Numbered from the stretch's first letter, positions 44,601-53,686 are shown. The stretch: 64,000 nucleotides of DNA from Bradyrhizobium sp. CB82 (GCF_029714405.1 NZ_CP121651.1:682001-746000), one strand, 5' to 3'. The notes: generated by a model from the sequence alone, not told the origin. Program-made: numbers and translations.

Positions 44601-45157
44601 CGCACGATCCTCTTCACATGGTCCTTGCCGAGCCCGACGGCTTCGTAGTGCTGCATGGCGTGTTCGAGCTTGGTGAAGACATCTTCGTATCCAAGCGCCT
44701 CGCCGTAGGGATCGACGTACGTGTACCCGCCCGTCACGTGGAAAAGCGTGGCCATCTCTTTGACGTCATCCGGAACGACCAGCGTGTGCGTCTCGCCGGG
44801 CGGCTCGAACGCATAGTCCCCAGGGGACGCGACCCAGTCGTGCTCGAGGTACCGCCAGCTTCCGCGCAACGTGAAGGCATGCACCGGCCCGGAATGGCGA
44901 TGGCGCGACAGCACGCCCGAGGAGCGGACCCGAAGGATGTTGATGTAATAACCTTGGCTCACATTGAGCACGAGCGGCCGGAAGGCGACGGTCGGCGATT
45001 GCGGGACCCATTCCCGCTCGTCCCCGTCAAGCGCCAGCGCAGAGCCGATGAATACATCCGGCACCATGCCAATGGGCTGTGGTTTCTGGTATGCGATCTT
45101 CCTTTGATCGATGGACCTGCTTTCGGACGCCTGCATGTTTTCCGACGAGGACTTCAT
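44597..45157 (-). CDS. Cupin protein, 2,4'-dihydroxyacetophenone dioxygenase-like
   Basis: A 186-residue single-domain cupin. Metal ligands are seen in RHRHSGPVHAFTLRGSWRY and in the second motif (FEPPGETHTLVVP). The stretch FRPLVLNVSQGYYINILRVR matches the family of 2,4'-dihydroxyacetophenone dioxygenases, which cleave aryl ketone C-C bonds using iron. The start follows GAAGGAGAACAGCG. It overlaps the hydrolase start by four bases. Probably an oxygenase or isomerase of an aromatic or ketone pathway. Confidence 0.83.
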   Translation of the reverse strand: MKSSSENMQASESRSIDQRKIAYQKPQPIGMVPDVFIGSALALDGDEREWVPQSPTVAFRPLVLNVSQGYYINILRVRSSGVLSRHRHSGPVHAFTLRGSWRYLEHDWVASPGDYAFEPPGETHTLVVPDDVKEMATLFHVTGGYTYVDPYGEALGYEDVFTKLEHAMQHYEAVGLGKDHVKRIVR

Positions 45158-45201
45158 CGCTGTTCTCCTTCCATCGCGTGAAACGAGGTTCTATCCTTCC
45201 G

Positions 45202-45906
45202 TCACGCCACCGACGCCCTGCTCGCTGTTTGCCCGAAAAGAATCTTCTTTCCCTCTTCCGTAACCGCAGGGCGGCTCGAGTACGGTTCGCCTCTCGCGTA
45301 GGCCCGTTGCGTGCCGGGACGCTGGCGCACGGCGTCGAACCAGCGCCGCAGGTTCGGGAAGTCATCCAGATTCTGCTGTTGGCGCTTCCACGGCACGACC
45401 CAGGGATAGGATGCCATGTCGGCGATGCTGTAGGTGTCGCCGACAATGAATGCGCGGTTTTCGAGGTGGCGATCGAGCACCCCGTAGAGACGGTTCGTCT
45501 CCCCGACGTAGCGGTCGATCGCGTACGGGATCTTAGTCGGCGCGTAGACACCGAAATGGTGGTTCTGACCGGCCATCGGCCCTAAGCCGCCGACCTGCCA
45601 GAACAGCCACTCCGTCGCGGTCTTGCGGCCGCGGGTATCCTTCGGAAGGAAGCGGCCGGTCTTCTCGGCCAGATACAGCAGGATGGCGCCCGACTCGAAC
45701 ACGCTGATAGCCTTGCCTCCGTCGGCCGGCGCAGTGTCGACGATCGCCGGCATGCGATTATTCGGCGAGATCGCAAGAAAGTCTGGCTTGAACTGATCAC
45801 CGGCGCTGATGTCGACAGGATGGATCACGTATTCCAGCCCAGCTTCCTCCAGGAACATCGTGATCTTGTGGCCGTTCGGCGTTGGCCAATAAAAGAGTTC
45901 GATCAT
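45202..45906 (-). CDS. Glutathione S-transferase (YfcG/Nu-class-like)
   Basis: A 234-residue two-domain GST. The thioredoxin-like domain is ELFYWPTPNGHKITMFLEEA, with the Thr/Asn-containing motif typical of YfcG-like (disulfide-reductase-type) enzymes. FLAISPNNRMPAIVD carries the cis-proline and VFESGAILLYLAEKTGRFLP the glutathione-binding ES. The helical domain contains DTYSIADMASYPWVVPW. AGGAGACCGAAC precedes the ATG. In the operon it probably conjugates or reduces electrophilic intermediates. Confidence 0.9.
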   Translation of the reverse strand: MIELFYWPTPNGHKITMFLEEAGLEYVIHPVDISAGDQFKPDFLAISPNNRMPAIVDTAPADGGKAISVFESGAILLYLAEKTGRFLPKDTRGRKTATEWLFWQVGGLGPMAGQNHHFGVYAPTKIPYAIDRYVGETNRLYGVLDRHLENRAFIVGDTYSIADMASYPWVVPWKRQQQNLDDFPNLRRWFDAVRQRPGTQRAYARGEPYSSRPAVTEEGKKILFGQTASRASVA

Positions 45907-45974
45907 GTTCGGTCTCCTTGCGCGTCAGGCGCGACGGCTGCCTGCGCAACAACAAAGGCAGCCTCGTTCACGTA

Positions 45975-46550
45975 TCAGGCGGCGGGCTTCAACTTGCCCG
46001 GCGCGCTCCACTCGGCGCCCTTCATGAACGAATCGTTCGGGGTCTCGGCGAGATGGTTCGTGTAGTTGGAGATGAGCTTGGTCGCGGCGAGGACGAGCAC
46101 GTCCAGCACCGACTGATTGTCGTAGCCCGCGGCCTTGAAGGCGGCGACGTCGGCCTGGCTCACGACGCCGCGCTGCCGGGTGACCTTGGCCGCGAACTGG
46201 CGCAAGGCCTCTAGCTTCGCGTCGGCGATGGGGCGGCCCTCGCGGACGGCGGAGATTGCCTCCGGCTCCACCTTGGCCATGCGCGACAGATTGGTGTGAC
46301 CGGCCATGCAATAAGTGCACTCGTTCTCGTAGATGATAGCGAGATAGACGATGTTGCGCTCTTGCGGGGTGAAACTGGTCTTTTCGGCAATCCCCCAAAG
46401 GGTGCTGTAAGCCTCAAGTGCTGCCGGACTCTCTGCGAGGACGCGGCGCAGGTTGGGCACGAAACCCCAAGACTTCTGAACGCCGTTGAGGATTTCGGCG
46501 GAAGCCGCCGGCGCGGTTTTCGTGTCGTGAAGCGTAAATCCGTTGATCAT
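45975..46550 (-). CDS. Carboxymuconolactone decarboxylase/AhpD-family peroxidase
   Basis: A 191-residue helical protein with the AhpD motif ENECTYCMAGHTNLSRMAKV, in which the CxxC and following histidine form the redox site. Flanking segments (LRRVLAESPAALEAYSTLWG and SVLDVLVLAATKLISNYTNH) are typical. MINGFTLHD at 46550 follows GGGAGAGAA, so the longer frame is not used. First gene of the leftward operon, with a candidate operator 90 bp upstream. Likely alkylhydroperoxidase-like redox function. Confidence 0.88.
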   Translation of the reverse strand: MINGFTLHDTKTAPAASAEILNGVQKSWGFVPNLRRVLAESPAALEAYSTLWGIAEKTSFTPQERNIVYLAIIYENECTYCMAGHTNLSRMAKVEPEAISAVREGRPIADAKLEALRQFAAKVTRQRGVVSQADVAAFKAAGYDNQSVLDVLVLAATKLISNYTNHLAETPNDSFMKGAEWSAPGKLKPAA

Positions 46551-47255
46551 TTCTCTCTCCCGTCTCCTGGTCAGAACGTAGGACAGCACCCTCGCCCATT
46601 CCCCGGCGCTACGGCAGGCGTGATCTGGCGATATCATTCATTCCGGCGGGGAATGGGTCCTCGCGCAAATGAGCCGGCGGCCATGGTTCCGGGACCCTCC
46701 CTCGTTGGATCGCCCGACGAACCTGGAAAGGCGAGACGCTCGGCAGCGACTGGAGGGACTTGCTGGATCCTGTGACGGTCCTCGGTCCCGGTATGGTCGC
46801 TCACGTCGCGCATTCACTGCTCTCGCAGGCGAGGAGCCAGAAAGACCTGATTGCTCGCCAAAGCGCGGCAAGCGAGCTAAATGTTCTAAGAGATTGCTAA
46901 ACTGGAAGCTGTTCTAGCCGTGTCGGAGCATCTCGCAGCGGAGCGCTTCGTGAGCAGCGTCGGTCCGGGCGGCATAGGCAAACCTCCCGCGCAGAACCCG
47001 GTTCACTCTACTCCCCGATGCCCACTCTGGGCCAGCCGGATCCGAGCACAATCCAGGAAAGGCCGAGGGCGCAATAGGAACAAAGACGCAGCATGGATAG
47101 TGATCGGAAGGTCGACGGCGGAGGGCCCTCCTTAACCCCCGCCGCATATTCTACGCAGGAATAAGTATTGTTGCGAAGACGGCTCTGCCGGAATCATCCC
47201 ATGCACGACAGCTAGGTTCTCAATTGCTGTGCGTCTTCTCGGCGGAGGTCTTTCC
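46551..47255. other. Promoter-bearing intergenic region without a supported gene
   Basis: Contains the operator-like motif at 46640 and, on the right, the promoter of the thiolase gene. Short frames on both strands have no ribosome binding site or family. Confidence 0.5.
46640..46654. promoter_or_regulatory. ATTCC-N5-GGAAT operator-like motif 1
   Basis: ATTCCGGCGGGGAAT, an inverted repeat with an embedded LysR T-N11-A pattern, 90 bp upstream of the AhpD-like gene that starts the leftward operon. The same 15-mer pattern, with TC before ATTCC, recurs at 52256 and 53672. Confidence 0.6.
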
Positions 47256-48446
47256 ATGACATCGAAGCACTCGGTGGTGATCGTTGAGCCGGTTCGAACG
47301 GCCATCGGAACATTCGGCGGAACCTTGAAGGATATTCCGGCCGTCGAACTGGGTGCGGCGGCGATCGATGCCACTCTTCAGCGTTCCGACCTGCGGCCTG
47401 ACGAGATCGGCACGGTCGTCATGGGAAACACGGTGCAGGCCGGCAACAAGATGAATCCCGCGCGCCAGGCCGCGATCCAAGGGGGACTTCCGGTCCAGGT
47501 ACCTGCCATGACGGTGAATCGCGTCTGCGGCTCCGGCGCGCAGGCGATCGTTTCCGCGGCACACGAAATCCTGATGAATTCGGTGGATGCCGCCATCGCT
47601 GGCGGCATGGAGAACATGGACGCAGCTCCGTACCTGATCGCGCGCGGCCGATGGGGCCACCGCTTGGGGGACGGCACCCTCTACGACAGCGTGTTGCGCG
47701 ACGGCCTCAACGATGCCTTCTCGGACGCGCACTCGGGCTGGCACACGGAAGACCTGGTCACGAAGTTTCAGATCAGCCGAGCAACGCAAGACGAGTGGGC
47801 CCTGCGTTCGCATACGCGGTTTTCCGCCGCGCAGAGCGCCGGCAAATTCGAGGGCGAGATCGTGCCCGTCGAAGTTCTCACCCGAAAGGGACCGAGTACG
47901 TTCCAGGTCGACGAGCATAACCGCCCGGATGCAACGATCGAGGCGCTGGGCAGGCTGAAGCCGGCTTTCCGCGATGGCGGCACGATCACCGCGGGCAATG
48001 CGCCCGGCTTGAACACCGCCGCAGCGGCGATGGTGCTGGCGGGAGAGGATTGGGCCGCCAAACGCGGCCTGACGCCGATTGCCCGGCTCGTGTCCTACGG
48101 CATCGCGGCGGTCGAGCCGGGCATGTTCGGCCTTGGCCCGATCCCCGCTGTCAGACAGGCGCTGGCGCGCGCCGGCTGGACCAGTGATGACGTCGAGCGC
48201 ATCGAGATCAACGAAGCGTTTGCCGCCATAGCACTTGCGGTCATGCAGGAACTCAAGCTGCCGCCCGAGATCGTAAACGTCGAGGGCGGCGCTATCGCCC
48301 ATGGCCATCCGATCGGCGCGACAGGCGCTGTGCTGACCACCCGTCTCCTCCATTCGATGCGCCGGGATGGACTCAAGAAGGTTATTGTCACGATGTGCAT
48401 CGGCGGCGGCCAGGGGATCGCTCTGGCACTCGAGATGATCGCGTGA
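47256..48446 (+). CDS. Acetyl-CoA C-acyltransferase (thiolase)
   Basis: A 396-residue thiolase: nucleophilic Cys91 in NRVCGSGAQAI, His in GGAIAHGHPIGATGAVLT, and second Cys in VTMCIGGGQGIALALEM. All residues are in place, and the family start EPVRTAIGTFGGTLKDIPA is clear. GGCGGAGG lies before the ATG at 47256. Acts in degradative or synthetic CoA thiolysis. It heads a rightward run with an SMP-30-like and a dehalogenase-like gene, suggesting carbon-chain catabolism. Confidence 0.93.
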   Translation: MTSKHSVVIVEPVRTAIGTFGGTLKDIPAVELGAAAIDATLQRSDLRPDEIGTVVMGNTVQAGNKMNPARQAAIQGGLPVQVPAMTVNRVCGSGAQAIVSAAHEILMNSVDAAIAGGMENMDAAPYLIARGRWGHRLGDGTLYDSVLRDGLNDAFSDAHSGWHTEDLVTKFQISRATQDEWALRSHTRFSAAQSAGKFEGEIVPVEVLTRKGPSTFQVDEHNRPDATIEALGRLKPAFRDGGTITAGNAPGLNTAAAAMVLAGEDWAAKRGLTPIARLVSYGIAAVEPGMFGLGPIPAVRQALARAGWTSDDVERIEINEAFAAIALAVMQELKLPPEIVNVEGGAIAHGHPIGATGAVLTTRLLHSMRRDGLKKVIVTMCIGGGQGIALALEMIA

Positions 48447-48467
48447 GGATAACCACAGGAGCATTCC

Positions 48468-49295
48468 ATGGTCCTTCTTGTGACGAGCGCCTCAGGCGCG
48501 AATGGCTCGGGGCACGGCAAGCTCTTAGCGTTCGATGCGGACGGCAAACTGCTCGGCCCGTTCAGTGAAGACGCCCGGATCGTCGACCCGCGCGGGGTCG
48601 GCGTCGACGATTCATTGCTCTTCCTCAACAGAGGTTCGGACCGCGTTCTGGCACTCGATGGCAAGGCGCGTGTGGTGCGCGAGACCGGCGCAATACCCAG
48701 GCTAAACCCAGGCGGCGGTAATTTTGGACCAGATGGCCGGTACTACGTCGGATTGCGCGCTGCGCGGACGATCGTGGCGTTTGCCCCGACGCTCGATGGA
48801 TCCGGCGAAGTTGTACTTCCGACCGCAGTGGTCCCGTTCCCGCGCGGTTTTGCGTTCGGACAGGACGGCACGCTCTTTCTCGCATCCGGCATCGGCCCGG
48901 GCGGCGAAGGCGACAACACCATTCTGGCATTCGGTCCGGAGTGGACGGTCAATCCTTCCTGGAAGGTCCAAGATCCGGATCTCAGTCCGCTCGATCTCAC
49001 GATCGCGCCAAACGGAAACGTGGTCGTCAGCAGTGAACGACCATTTGGAGATCCGAACGCGGTGACGACTCTCCGCGAATATGATCGATCCAACGGCCGT
49101 CTTGTTCGCGTCCTTGCTCCGGATCGCGGGCTGGGGTTTCGAAAGCCGCGCGGCCTACGCTTCGGGTCGGACGGAAAGCTGTATTGCGTGGCCCAGGACG
49201 AAGTCGTCGCGTTCGATTTCGCGACTGGTAAATCTCTTGGCCCCGTGGTCAGGCTGCCGGGCCTCAACGGCCAGGCCGTCATCTTCTTTGGATAG
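48468..49295 (+). CDS. NHL/SMP-30-like beta-propeller protein
   Basis: A 275-residue protein with repeated propeller strands: GKLLAFDADGKLLGPFSEDA, FGPDGRYYVGLRAARTIVAF, LTIAPNGNVVVSSERPFGDP, GLRFGSDGKLYCVAQDEVVA. No signal peptide. Members hydrolyse lactones or act as binding proteins. AGGAG precedes the start, and the gene lies 21 bp after the thiolase, so probably co-transcribed. Could open a lactone intermediate, but that is inference. Confidence 0.75.
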   Translation: MVLLVTSASGANGSGHGKLLAFDADGKLLGPFSEDARIVDPRGVGVDDSLLFLNRGSDRVLALDGKARVVRETGAIPRLNPGGGNFGPDGRYYVGLRAARTIVAFAPTLDGSGEVVLPTAVVPFPRGFAFGQDGTLFLASGIGPGGEGDNTILAFGPEWTVNPSWKVQDPDLSPLDLTIAPNGNVVVSSERPFGDPNAVTTLREYDRSNGRLVRVLAPDRGLGFRKPRGLRFGSDGKLYCVAQDEVVAFDFATGKSLGPVVRLPGLNGQAVIFFG

Positions 49296-49306
49296 GGAGG
49301 AAAAGG

Positions 49307-50227
49307 ATGAAAGCGTCGGAAACAGCGCAGCGGTTCACGCATGAGCAATGGCCGTACGAGCCGAAATTCAAGCAAGTCAACGGCTGGCGCATGCACTACA
49401 TCGACGAGGGCGCCGGCGATCCGGTTGTTCTCCTCCACGGCAACCCAGCCTGGGGATTTCTGTACCGGAAATTCATCAAGCCGCTGACCGCGGCGGGAAG
49501 GCGCGTGATCGTGCCGGACATGGTCGGCTTCGGGCTCTCCGAGAAGCCCGTCCGCGAACAGGCCCACACGCTGGACGGACACACCGCCAACCTGACCGGT
49601 CTCTTGCGACAACTCGATGTGCGCAACGCGACCATGGTTTGCCACGATTGGGGCGGACCTACCGGCCTCGGGTTCGCCCTGTCCAATCCGGACCGCGTCT
49701 GCGCCCTGGTCATCATGAGCACGTGGGCATGGCCGCTGCCTCCGGCCGAATTTCACAAGCAGATTTTCCCATGGCGCATAATGCATGCGCCCCTCGTCGG
49801 GCCCTATCTTCTCGGACGCCACAACGCGCTTGCAGGTCGCGGGATGTATCTCTCCGTGGTCGACCGCAGGAAGTTCAGGGACGAGGCGCAGCCCATTTAT
49901 GAGGGCATGTTGCCCGATTCAGCATCCCGTCTTCTCACATGGACCTGGCCGCGTTGGATACCGTTGGACGAAAGCGCACGCGGCTTCGCGCGCTTCGAAT
50001 GGCTCGAGCGCGAGCTGAAGAAGTCGAAGTTTCCGACGCTGCTGGTCTGGGGCAGAGAGGACGAGGTGTTCGACCACAAGACATTCGCGACGCGCTTCAA
50101 GGAGCTCTTACCGCACGCCGAAGGACCCGAACTAGTGACAGGTCGGCACTTCCTGCAGGAGGACTCCGGCGACGAGATCGCCGGCAAGATCAACCGTTTT
50201 CTCGATCGCATCGATGGGAGGCAGTGA
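49307..50227 (+). CDS. Haloalkane dehalogenase-like alpha/beta hydrolase
   Basis: A 306-residue hydrolase with the dehalogenase signature: oxyanion/halide region VVLLHGNPAWGFLYRKFIKP and aspartate nucleophile in MVCHDWGGPTGLGFALSNPD. A tryptophan follows in IMSTWAWPLP, the acid lies in VWGREDEVFD, and the catalytic histidine in VTGRHFLQEDSGDEIAGKIN. All catalytic residues are present, but substrate could be a haloalkane, epoxide or fluoroacid. GGGAGGAAAAGG precedes the ATG. Coupled with the following gene. Confidence 0.87.
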   Translation: MKASETAQRFTHEQWPYEPKFKQVNGWRMHYIDEGAGDPVVLLHGNPAWGFLYRKFIKPLTAAGRRVIVPDMVGFGLSEKPVREQAHTLDGHTANLTGLLRQLDVRNATMVCHDWGGPTGLGFALSNPDRVCALVIMSTWAWPLPPAEFHKQIFPWRIMHAPLVGPYLLGRHNALAGRGMYLSVVDRRKFRDEAQPIYEGMLPDSASRLLTWTWPRWIPLDESARGFARFEWLERELKKSKFPTLLVWGREDEVFDHKTFATRFKELLPHAEGPELVTGRHFLQEDSGDEIAGKINRFLDRIDGRQ

Positions 50228-50628
50228 CGACGAAGATCGAAATCATCGATGATCCCGAAATGAGCGGAACTAGAAGGGCACTGGTGTTAACCGAGGATCG
50301 CCTCGGCCATTACCCCGAATTCCGGGATTTCTTCGTGAACCGCTTCGCGCTGAATTCCGCAGGTTTGTCGCGACCTGGCTACGTGCGGGCTCCTTCGGGA
50401 ATGATCTACGCGCTGGTGTTCATCGGGCGGAGCGGCGAGCCGTTTCCGGACGGGCTCGAGGTCTACGCCCTGCCCTATGCGCTTGAGACCTTGGACGACA
50501 CCAATGTCGATACCGATTTGTGGGCGCTGCTCAGGTGGATCATCGACGGTGTCGGCGGTGAATGGCGCGTCGAGGACCTGGACGCAACCGGGCGGCTTTA
50601 TCAGCTGAGCGCCGCCGGTGCAGGATAA
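50224..50628 (+). CDS. Hypothetical protein coupled to the dehalogenase-like gene
   Basis: A 134-residue protein, with GTG at 50224 chosen because GGGAGG is just upstream and the start overlaps the preceding stop. Segments: IEIIDDPEMSGTRRALVLTE, then VFIGRSGEPFPDGLEVYALP and VGGEWRVEDLDATGRLYQLS. No family recognised. The coupling suggests a partner or regulatory role for the hydrolase. Confidence 0.55.
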   Translation: MTTKIEIIDDPEMSGTRRALVLTEDRLGHYPEFRDFFVNRFALNSAGLSRPGYVRAPSGMIYALVFIGRSGEPFPDGLEVYALPYALETLDDTNVDTDLWALLRWIIDGVGGEWRVEDLDATGRLYQLSAAGAG

Positions 50629-50651
50629 CGAGTGCGGCGCTTACCTCCCCC

Positions 50652-51824
50652 TCATTCTGCGGCGAGCGCCTTGAACTCTCTAGCCTCGTGCAGGATCACG
50701 CCCGAGAGCGGATCGAACTGCCCGACCCACGGCTCGCGTGCGAGCACTGCCTTCGTGTGGCCGTAGCCCGCGTCCCAACGCCGCCTGATGCCGTCAGGAC
50801 TGAAATCAACGTCCTTGGTGTGATCCTCGTAATCGAGTTGCGGAGCCAACAGCTGCACCACGTGCATCCGGGTCTGGCAGCCATAACCCATCAATTCGCG
50901 CACCTCCGGTCTGTCGCGCTCGGCATCAGGCAATCGCGCCGCAAGCTCGTTGATGACGTGGCGCAACCGGTGGGCTTGCTGATGTCGCGTGATCTGGCTT
51001 GCGATCCGGCTGGAATACTGCACGTCCTTGTGGCGATTGAGGACTTCCGCCATCGTGCTTGGCTCGCCGCCCACTGGATTCCAGAGGTGGACCGTGAAGA
51101 TGAGCGAATCCCTGCGCGGGTTGTCGTCAAACACCACCTCGGTGGGCGTGTTGGAGAGGATGCCGCCGTCCCAATACAATTCGCCATTGACACGCACCGC
51201 TGGAAATGCCGGCGGCAGCGCGCCGGACGCCATGATGTGCTTCACGTCCAGCTCGCAGCGGCGGCTGTCGAAATATGTCATCTGGCTGGTGCGCACATGT
51301 GCCGCCCCGACCGTGAGGCGCGGCTTTCCTCCGTTGATGAGATTGAAGTCTACGAGCTCGGAGAGAGTGGCCTCAAGCGGTGCAGTCGAATAGTAGCCGG
51401 CGTGGTCTGTGCCCAGCGGATAGCAATCGCCGACATGGGCGAACGGATTGGGCGTAAAGAAGCCGGGTATGCCGTGCGTCAACGTCGTCCAGTAGGACCA
51501 TTTGTCGCCAAATCCCGACAGGACGCCGCTAAAACCCCACTGCGGCACGCGCTGCACCCTGCTCCAGAATTCGCGCAGTCGCGGCAGACGATCCTGCGGT
51601 GCGTTTCCGGTAATGAGGCTGGCGTTGATGGCTCCGATGGACGTGCCGACGATCCAGTCCGGCTCGATGCCAGCCTCTTGCAGCGCCTGGTACACGCCGA
51701 CCTGGTAGGATCCCAATGCACCCCCACCCTGCAGAACGAGTACGATCTGGCCAGGGACGCTGGCCCGGTCGAATGTGCGCCTATGCGAGATAGGTGCTGT
51801 CGGGCGTTCGATCGGTTGCTCCAT
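50652..51824 (-). CDS. Patatin-like phospholipase with DUF3734-type C-terminus
   Basis: A 390-residue protein. The patatin domain shows the oxyanion loop VLVLQGGGALGSYQVGVYQA, serine nucleophile in WIVGTSIGAINASLITG, and the catalytic aspartate in NGELYWDGGILSNTPTEVVF. The C-terminal region (SSRIASQITRHQQAHRLRHV) resembles the DUF3734 module. It should be a lipid acyl hydrolase at the membrane. The ATG at 51824 gives MEQPIERPTA and follows AGGAC. It converges with the dehalogenase unit, sharing a 23-bp gap. Confidence 0.87.
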   Translation of the reverse strand: MEQPIERPTAPISHRRTFDRASVPGQIVLVLQGGGALGSYQVGVYQALQEAGIEPDWIVGTSIGAINASLITGNAPQDRLPRLREFWSRVQRVPQWGFSGVLSGFGDKWSYWTTLTHGIPGFFTPNPFAHVGDCYPLGTDHAGYYSTAPLEATLSELVDFNLINGGKPRLTVGAAHVRTSQMTYFDSRRCELDVKHIMASGALPPAFPAVRVNGELYWDGGILSNTPTEVVFDDNPRRDSLIFTVHLWNPVGGEPSTMAEVLNRHKDVQYSSRIASQITRHQQAHRLRHVINELAARLPDAERDRPEVRELMGYGCQTRMHVVQLLAPQLDYEDHTKDVDFSPDGIRRRWDAGYGHTKAVLAREPWVGQFDPLSGVILHEAREFKALAAE

Positions 51825-51929
51825 TCGGGACGTCCTAGTTCCACCTGTTGGCATGCGTTGCCGCATCCGATTCAATGCGTTGGCGAGAGCTTGTCAACTA
51901 CGCAAGGCGCGCAGGCGGCCTGCGCCCTA

Positions 51930-52163
51930 TCATCCACGGCCATTGAAGACGCAGCGCAGCAGCACCTCCAGTTGCGGCGCGGCAATGATGGCGAGGCTCG
52001 CCACCGCGCTGCCCGTCATCGCATAGGCGAACAGAGCATCCCTTGCCGTCGCGCTCAGGGTTTGAACGGTCTGGAGGGCGACCGCCTCCGCGCGAGTCAA
52101 GCTGCTCGAGGCTGCGCCTGCGCTCCGGACCGGAATTGCGATCGGGTGTTCATGGGTGCACAT
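51930..52163 (-). CDS. Small hypothetical protein beside the LysR gene
   Basis: A 77-residue protein, MCTHEHPIAIPVRSAGAASS, with a hydrophobic helix (AMTGSAVASLAIIAAPQLEV) near the C-terminus. GGAGAGAGTG precedes the ATG. It is transcribed divergently from the LysR regulator, and operator-like motif 2 lies 93-107 bp upstream, as at motif 1. Possibly a regulator's target; no function known. Confidence 0.55.
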   Translation of the reverse strand: MCTHEHPIAIPVRSAGAASSSLTRAEAVALQTVQTLSATARDALFAYAMTGSAVASLAIIAAPQLEVLLRCVFNGRG

Positions 52164-52255
52164 CACTCTCTCTCCTTTGCCGGGCAACCGCTTGGATGGA
52201 TGGAGAGTGGCCAATTCTCGTCAGACATGGCAGACAGGGCGGAGCGATATCGCTC

Positions 52256-52270
52256 ATTCCTGCGGAGAAT
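52256..52270. promoter_or_regulatory. ATTCC-N5-GGAAT operator-like motif 2
   Basis: ATTCCTGCGGAGAAT, one mismatch from a perfect inverted repeat, preceded by CTC. It ends 3 bp before the LysR start and lies upstream of the divergent small gene, a likely autoregulatory position. Confidence 0.6.
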
Positions 52271-52273
52271 AGG

Positions 52274-53155
52274 ATGGATCGTCTAGCTTCGATGGAGACG
52301 TTCGTGCGGGTCGTTGAGACGGGCTCCTTCTCCGGAGCCGCCCGACAGCTTCGGGTGGGGCAGCCAGCCGTCTCCAAATCGGTCGCCCAACTGGAGGAAT
52401 ATCTCGGGGTCAAGCTGCTGACGCGTTCGACGCGCGGCCTCACCCCGACGGAAGCCGGGCTCGGCTATCTCGAGCGCGCCAGGCGGGCTCTCGAGGAAGC
52501 GGCCGAGGCCGAGCTCGCCGCACGCGGAGCCGGCGCCGGACTGAAAGGCAGATTGCGGATCTGCGCCGCGGTGACCTTCGCCCGCATTCATCTCATTCCG
52601 CTGTTGCCGAAATTTCTGTCGCAACACCCTGAGCTCGAGCTCGAGATCGTTCTGGACGACCGTCAGATCGACCTCGTCCAGGAGGGGATCGACGTGGCTC
52701 TTCGGATGGGGAAGATGATGGATTCGACCCTGACTGCTCGCCGTATTGCAAGATGCCAGCGTCTCGTGTTGGGCACGCCTGCCTACTTCGATCGCGCGGG
52801 CACGCCCTTGACGCCAAGTGAACTGAGCAAGCATCAGGCGGTCGTCTATCTCCAGGGAGAAGGCAGCATTTGGTCATTTCGGCGCGAGAGCACCGAATTG
52901 GCGGTCACCGTTAAGGGCAGATTACGCGTGACCGCCGCGGAAGGCGTGAGAGCTGCGGTGCTCGCGGATGCAGGTCTCACCATCGCCTCGGAGTGGATGT
53001 TCAGCCCCGAGCTGCGATCGGGTGCGGTGCGCGCGGTCCTGTCGGAATGGAGCCTCCCGGCCCTCGACTTGTGGGCCGTGCTTCCGAGCGGGCGCGCCGC
53101 AACGGCAAAAGCGCGGGCGTTCGTGGATTTCTTCGAACGTACATTCAACGCATGA
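52274..53155 (+). CDS. LysR-family regulator
   Basis: A 293-residue LysR protein: MDRLASMETFVRVVETGSFS, then PAVSKSVAQLEEYLGVKLLT as recognition helix and an effector domain (LRICAAVTFARIHLIPLLPK, LVQEGIDVALRMGKMMDSTL). The ATG at 52274 is chosen, since the upstream extension crosses the operator-like motif. The motif recurs near the AhpD operon and the peroxiredoxin gene, so this regulator is the prime candidate for a small local regulon. Effector unknown. Confidence 0.9.
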   Translation: MDRLASMETFVRVVETGSFSGAARQLRVGQPAVSKSVAQLEEYLGVKLLTRSTRGLTPTEAGLGYLERARRALEEAAEAELAARGAGAGLKGRLRICAAVTFARIHLIPLLPKFLSQHPELELEIVLDDRQIDLVQEGIDVALRMGKMMDSTLTARRIARCQRLVLGTPAYFDRAGTPLTPSELSKHQAVVYLQGEGSIWSFRRESTELAVTVKGRLRVTAAEGVRAAVLADAGLTIASEWMFSPELRSGAVRAVLSEWSLPALDLWAVLPSGRAATAKARAFVDFFERTFNA

Positions 53156-53313
53156 CCGAGTAAGCCTGAGCGCTGGCGTCCATGGGCACTCGATGCCGAT
53201 GAGACGAACGAGCATGTCTTCGATCCGGGGCGGCATTCAAGGTTTCGGGGCGATAGGTACGGTGACATACAACGGAGTTGCTCATCCCGAGCTTCTTGCC
53301 AAGGAGTGTCGCC

Positions 53314-53658
53314 ATGCCCCGCATCTCGATCATCAACCGCGCGATCCGCGCGGCCGCTGCAGGCCTTGTCTTGATCGCCCCGCATTCGCCGGTAAATGCG
53401 GCCTACCAGGACGATGCTGATCTGCCGATCAGCACGACAACAAATCATGCCGATGCCAGGGAAACGAACTCAGCCGTTGCACGGAACCGGTCGATAGCAC
53501 TGACCTCGCGCCTTCCCTGGCTCGCTCCGGTCGGCCATCGGCAGCCACAGCAGGCCGATGTCCCCCGATCGAAAAGCCGTGTCGGCATGGGAGCATCAGC
53601 AACAGCAGTTCGACCAGGAGCTGGACCGCAAGCTGATCATCTGTCGCGGCTGCTGACC
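53314..53658 (+). pseudogene. Small exported protein, frameshifted
   Basis: MPRISIINRAIRAAAAGLVL and IAPHSPVNA form a signal peptide. The middle (LPWLAPVGHRQPQQADVPRS) changes frame near 53573, after which AVSAWEHQQQQFDQELDRKL and IICRGC give a clean end with two cysteines. The family with a Gln-rich region and a terminal ICRGC occurs in Bradyrhizobium. AAGGAGTGTCGCC precedes the ATG. Dead unless a base is missing. Confidence 0.5.
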
Positions 53659-53671
53659 CTGCGTAGCGGTC

Positions 53672-53686
53672 ATTCCCGGTGGGAAT
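53672..53686. promoter_or_regulatory. ATTCC-N5-GGAAT operator-like motif 3
   Basis: ATTCCCGGTGGGAAT, a perfect inverted repeat preceded by GTC and followed by AAT. It lies 117-131 bp upstream of the peroxiredoxin-like gene. Confidence 0.6.

Noticed and set aside
47220..48464. 414-codon minus-strand frame
   Set aside because: Shadow of the thiolase gene, which has all catalytic residues.
50562..52286. 574-codon plus-strand frame
   Set aside because: It is antisense to the patatin gene and crosses two promoters; no family match.
53278..53313. Upstream start extension of the small exported protein
   Set aside because: The ATG at 53314 has a ribosome binding site and begins the signal peptide.
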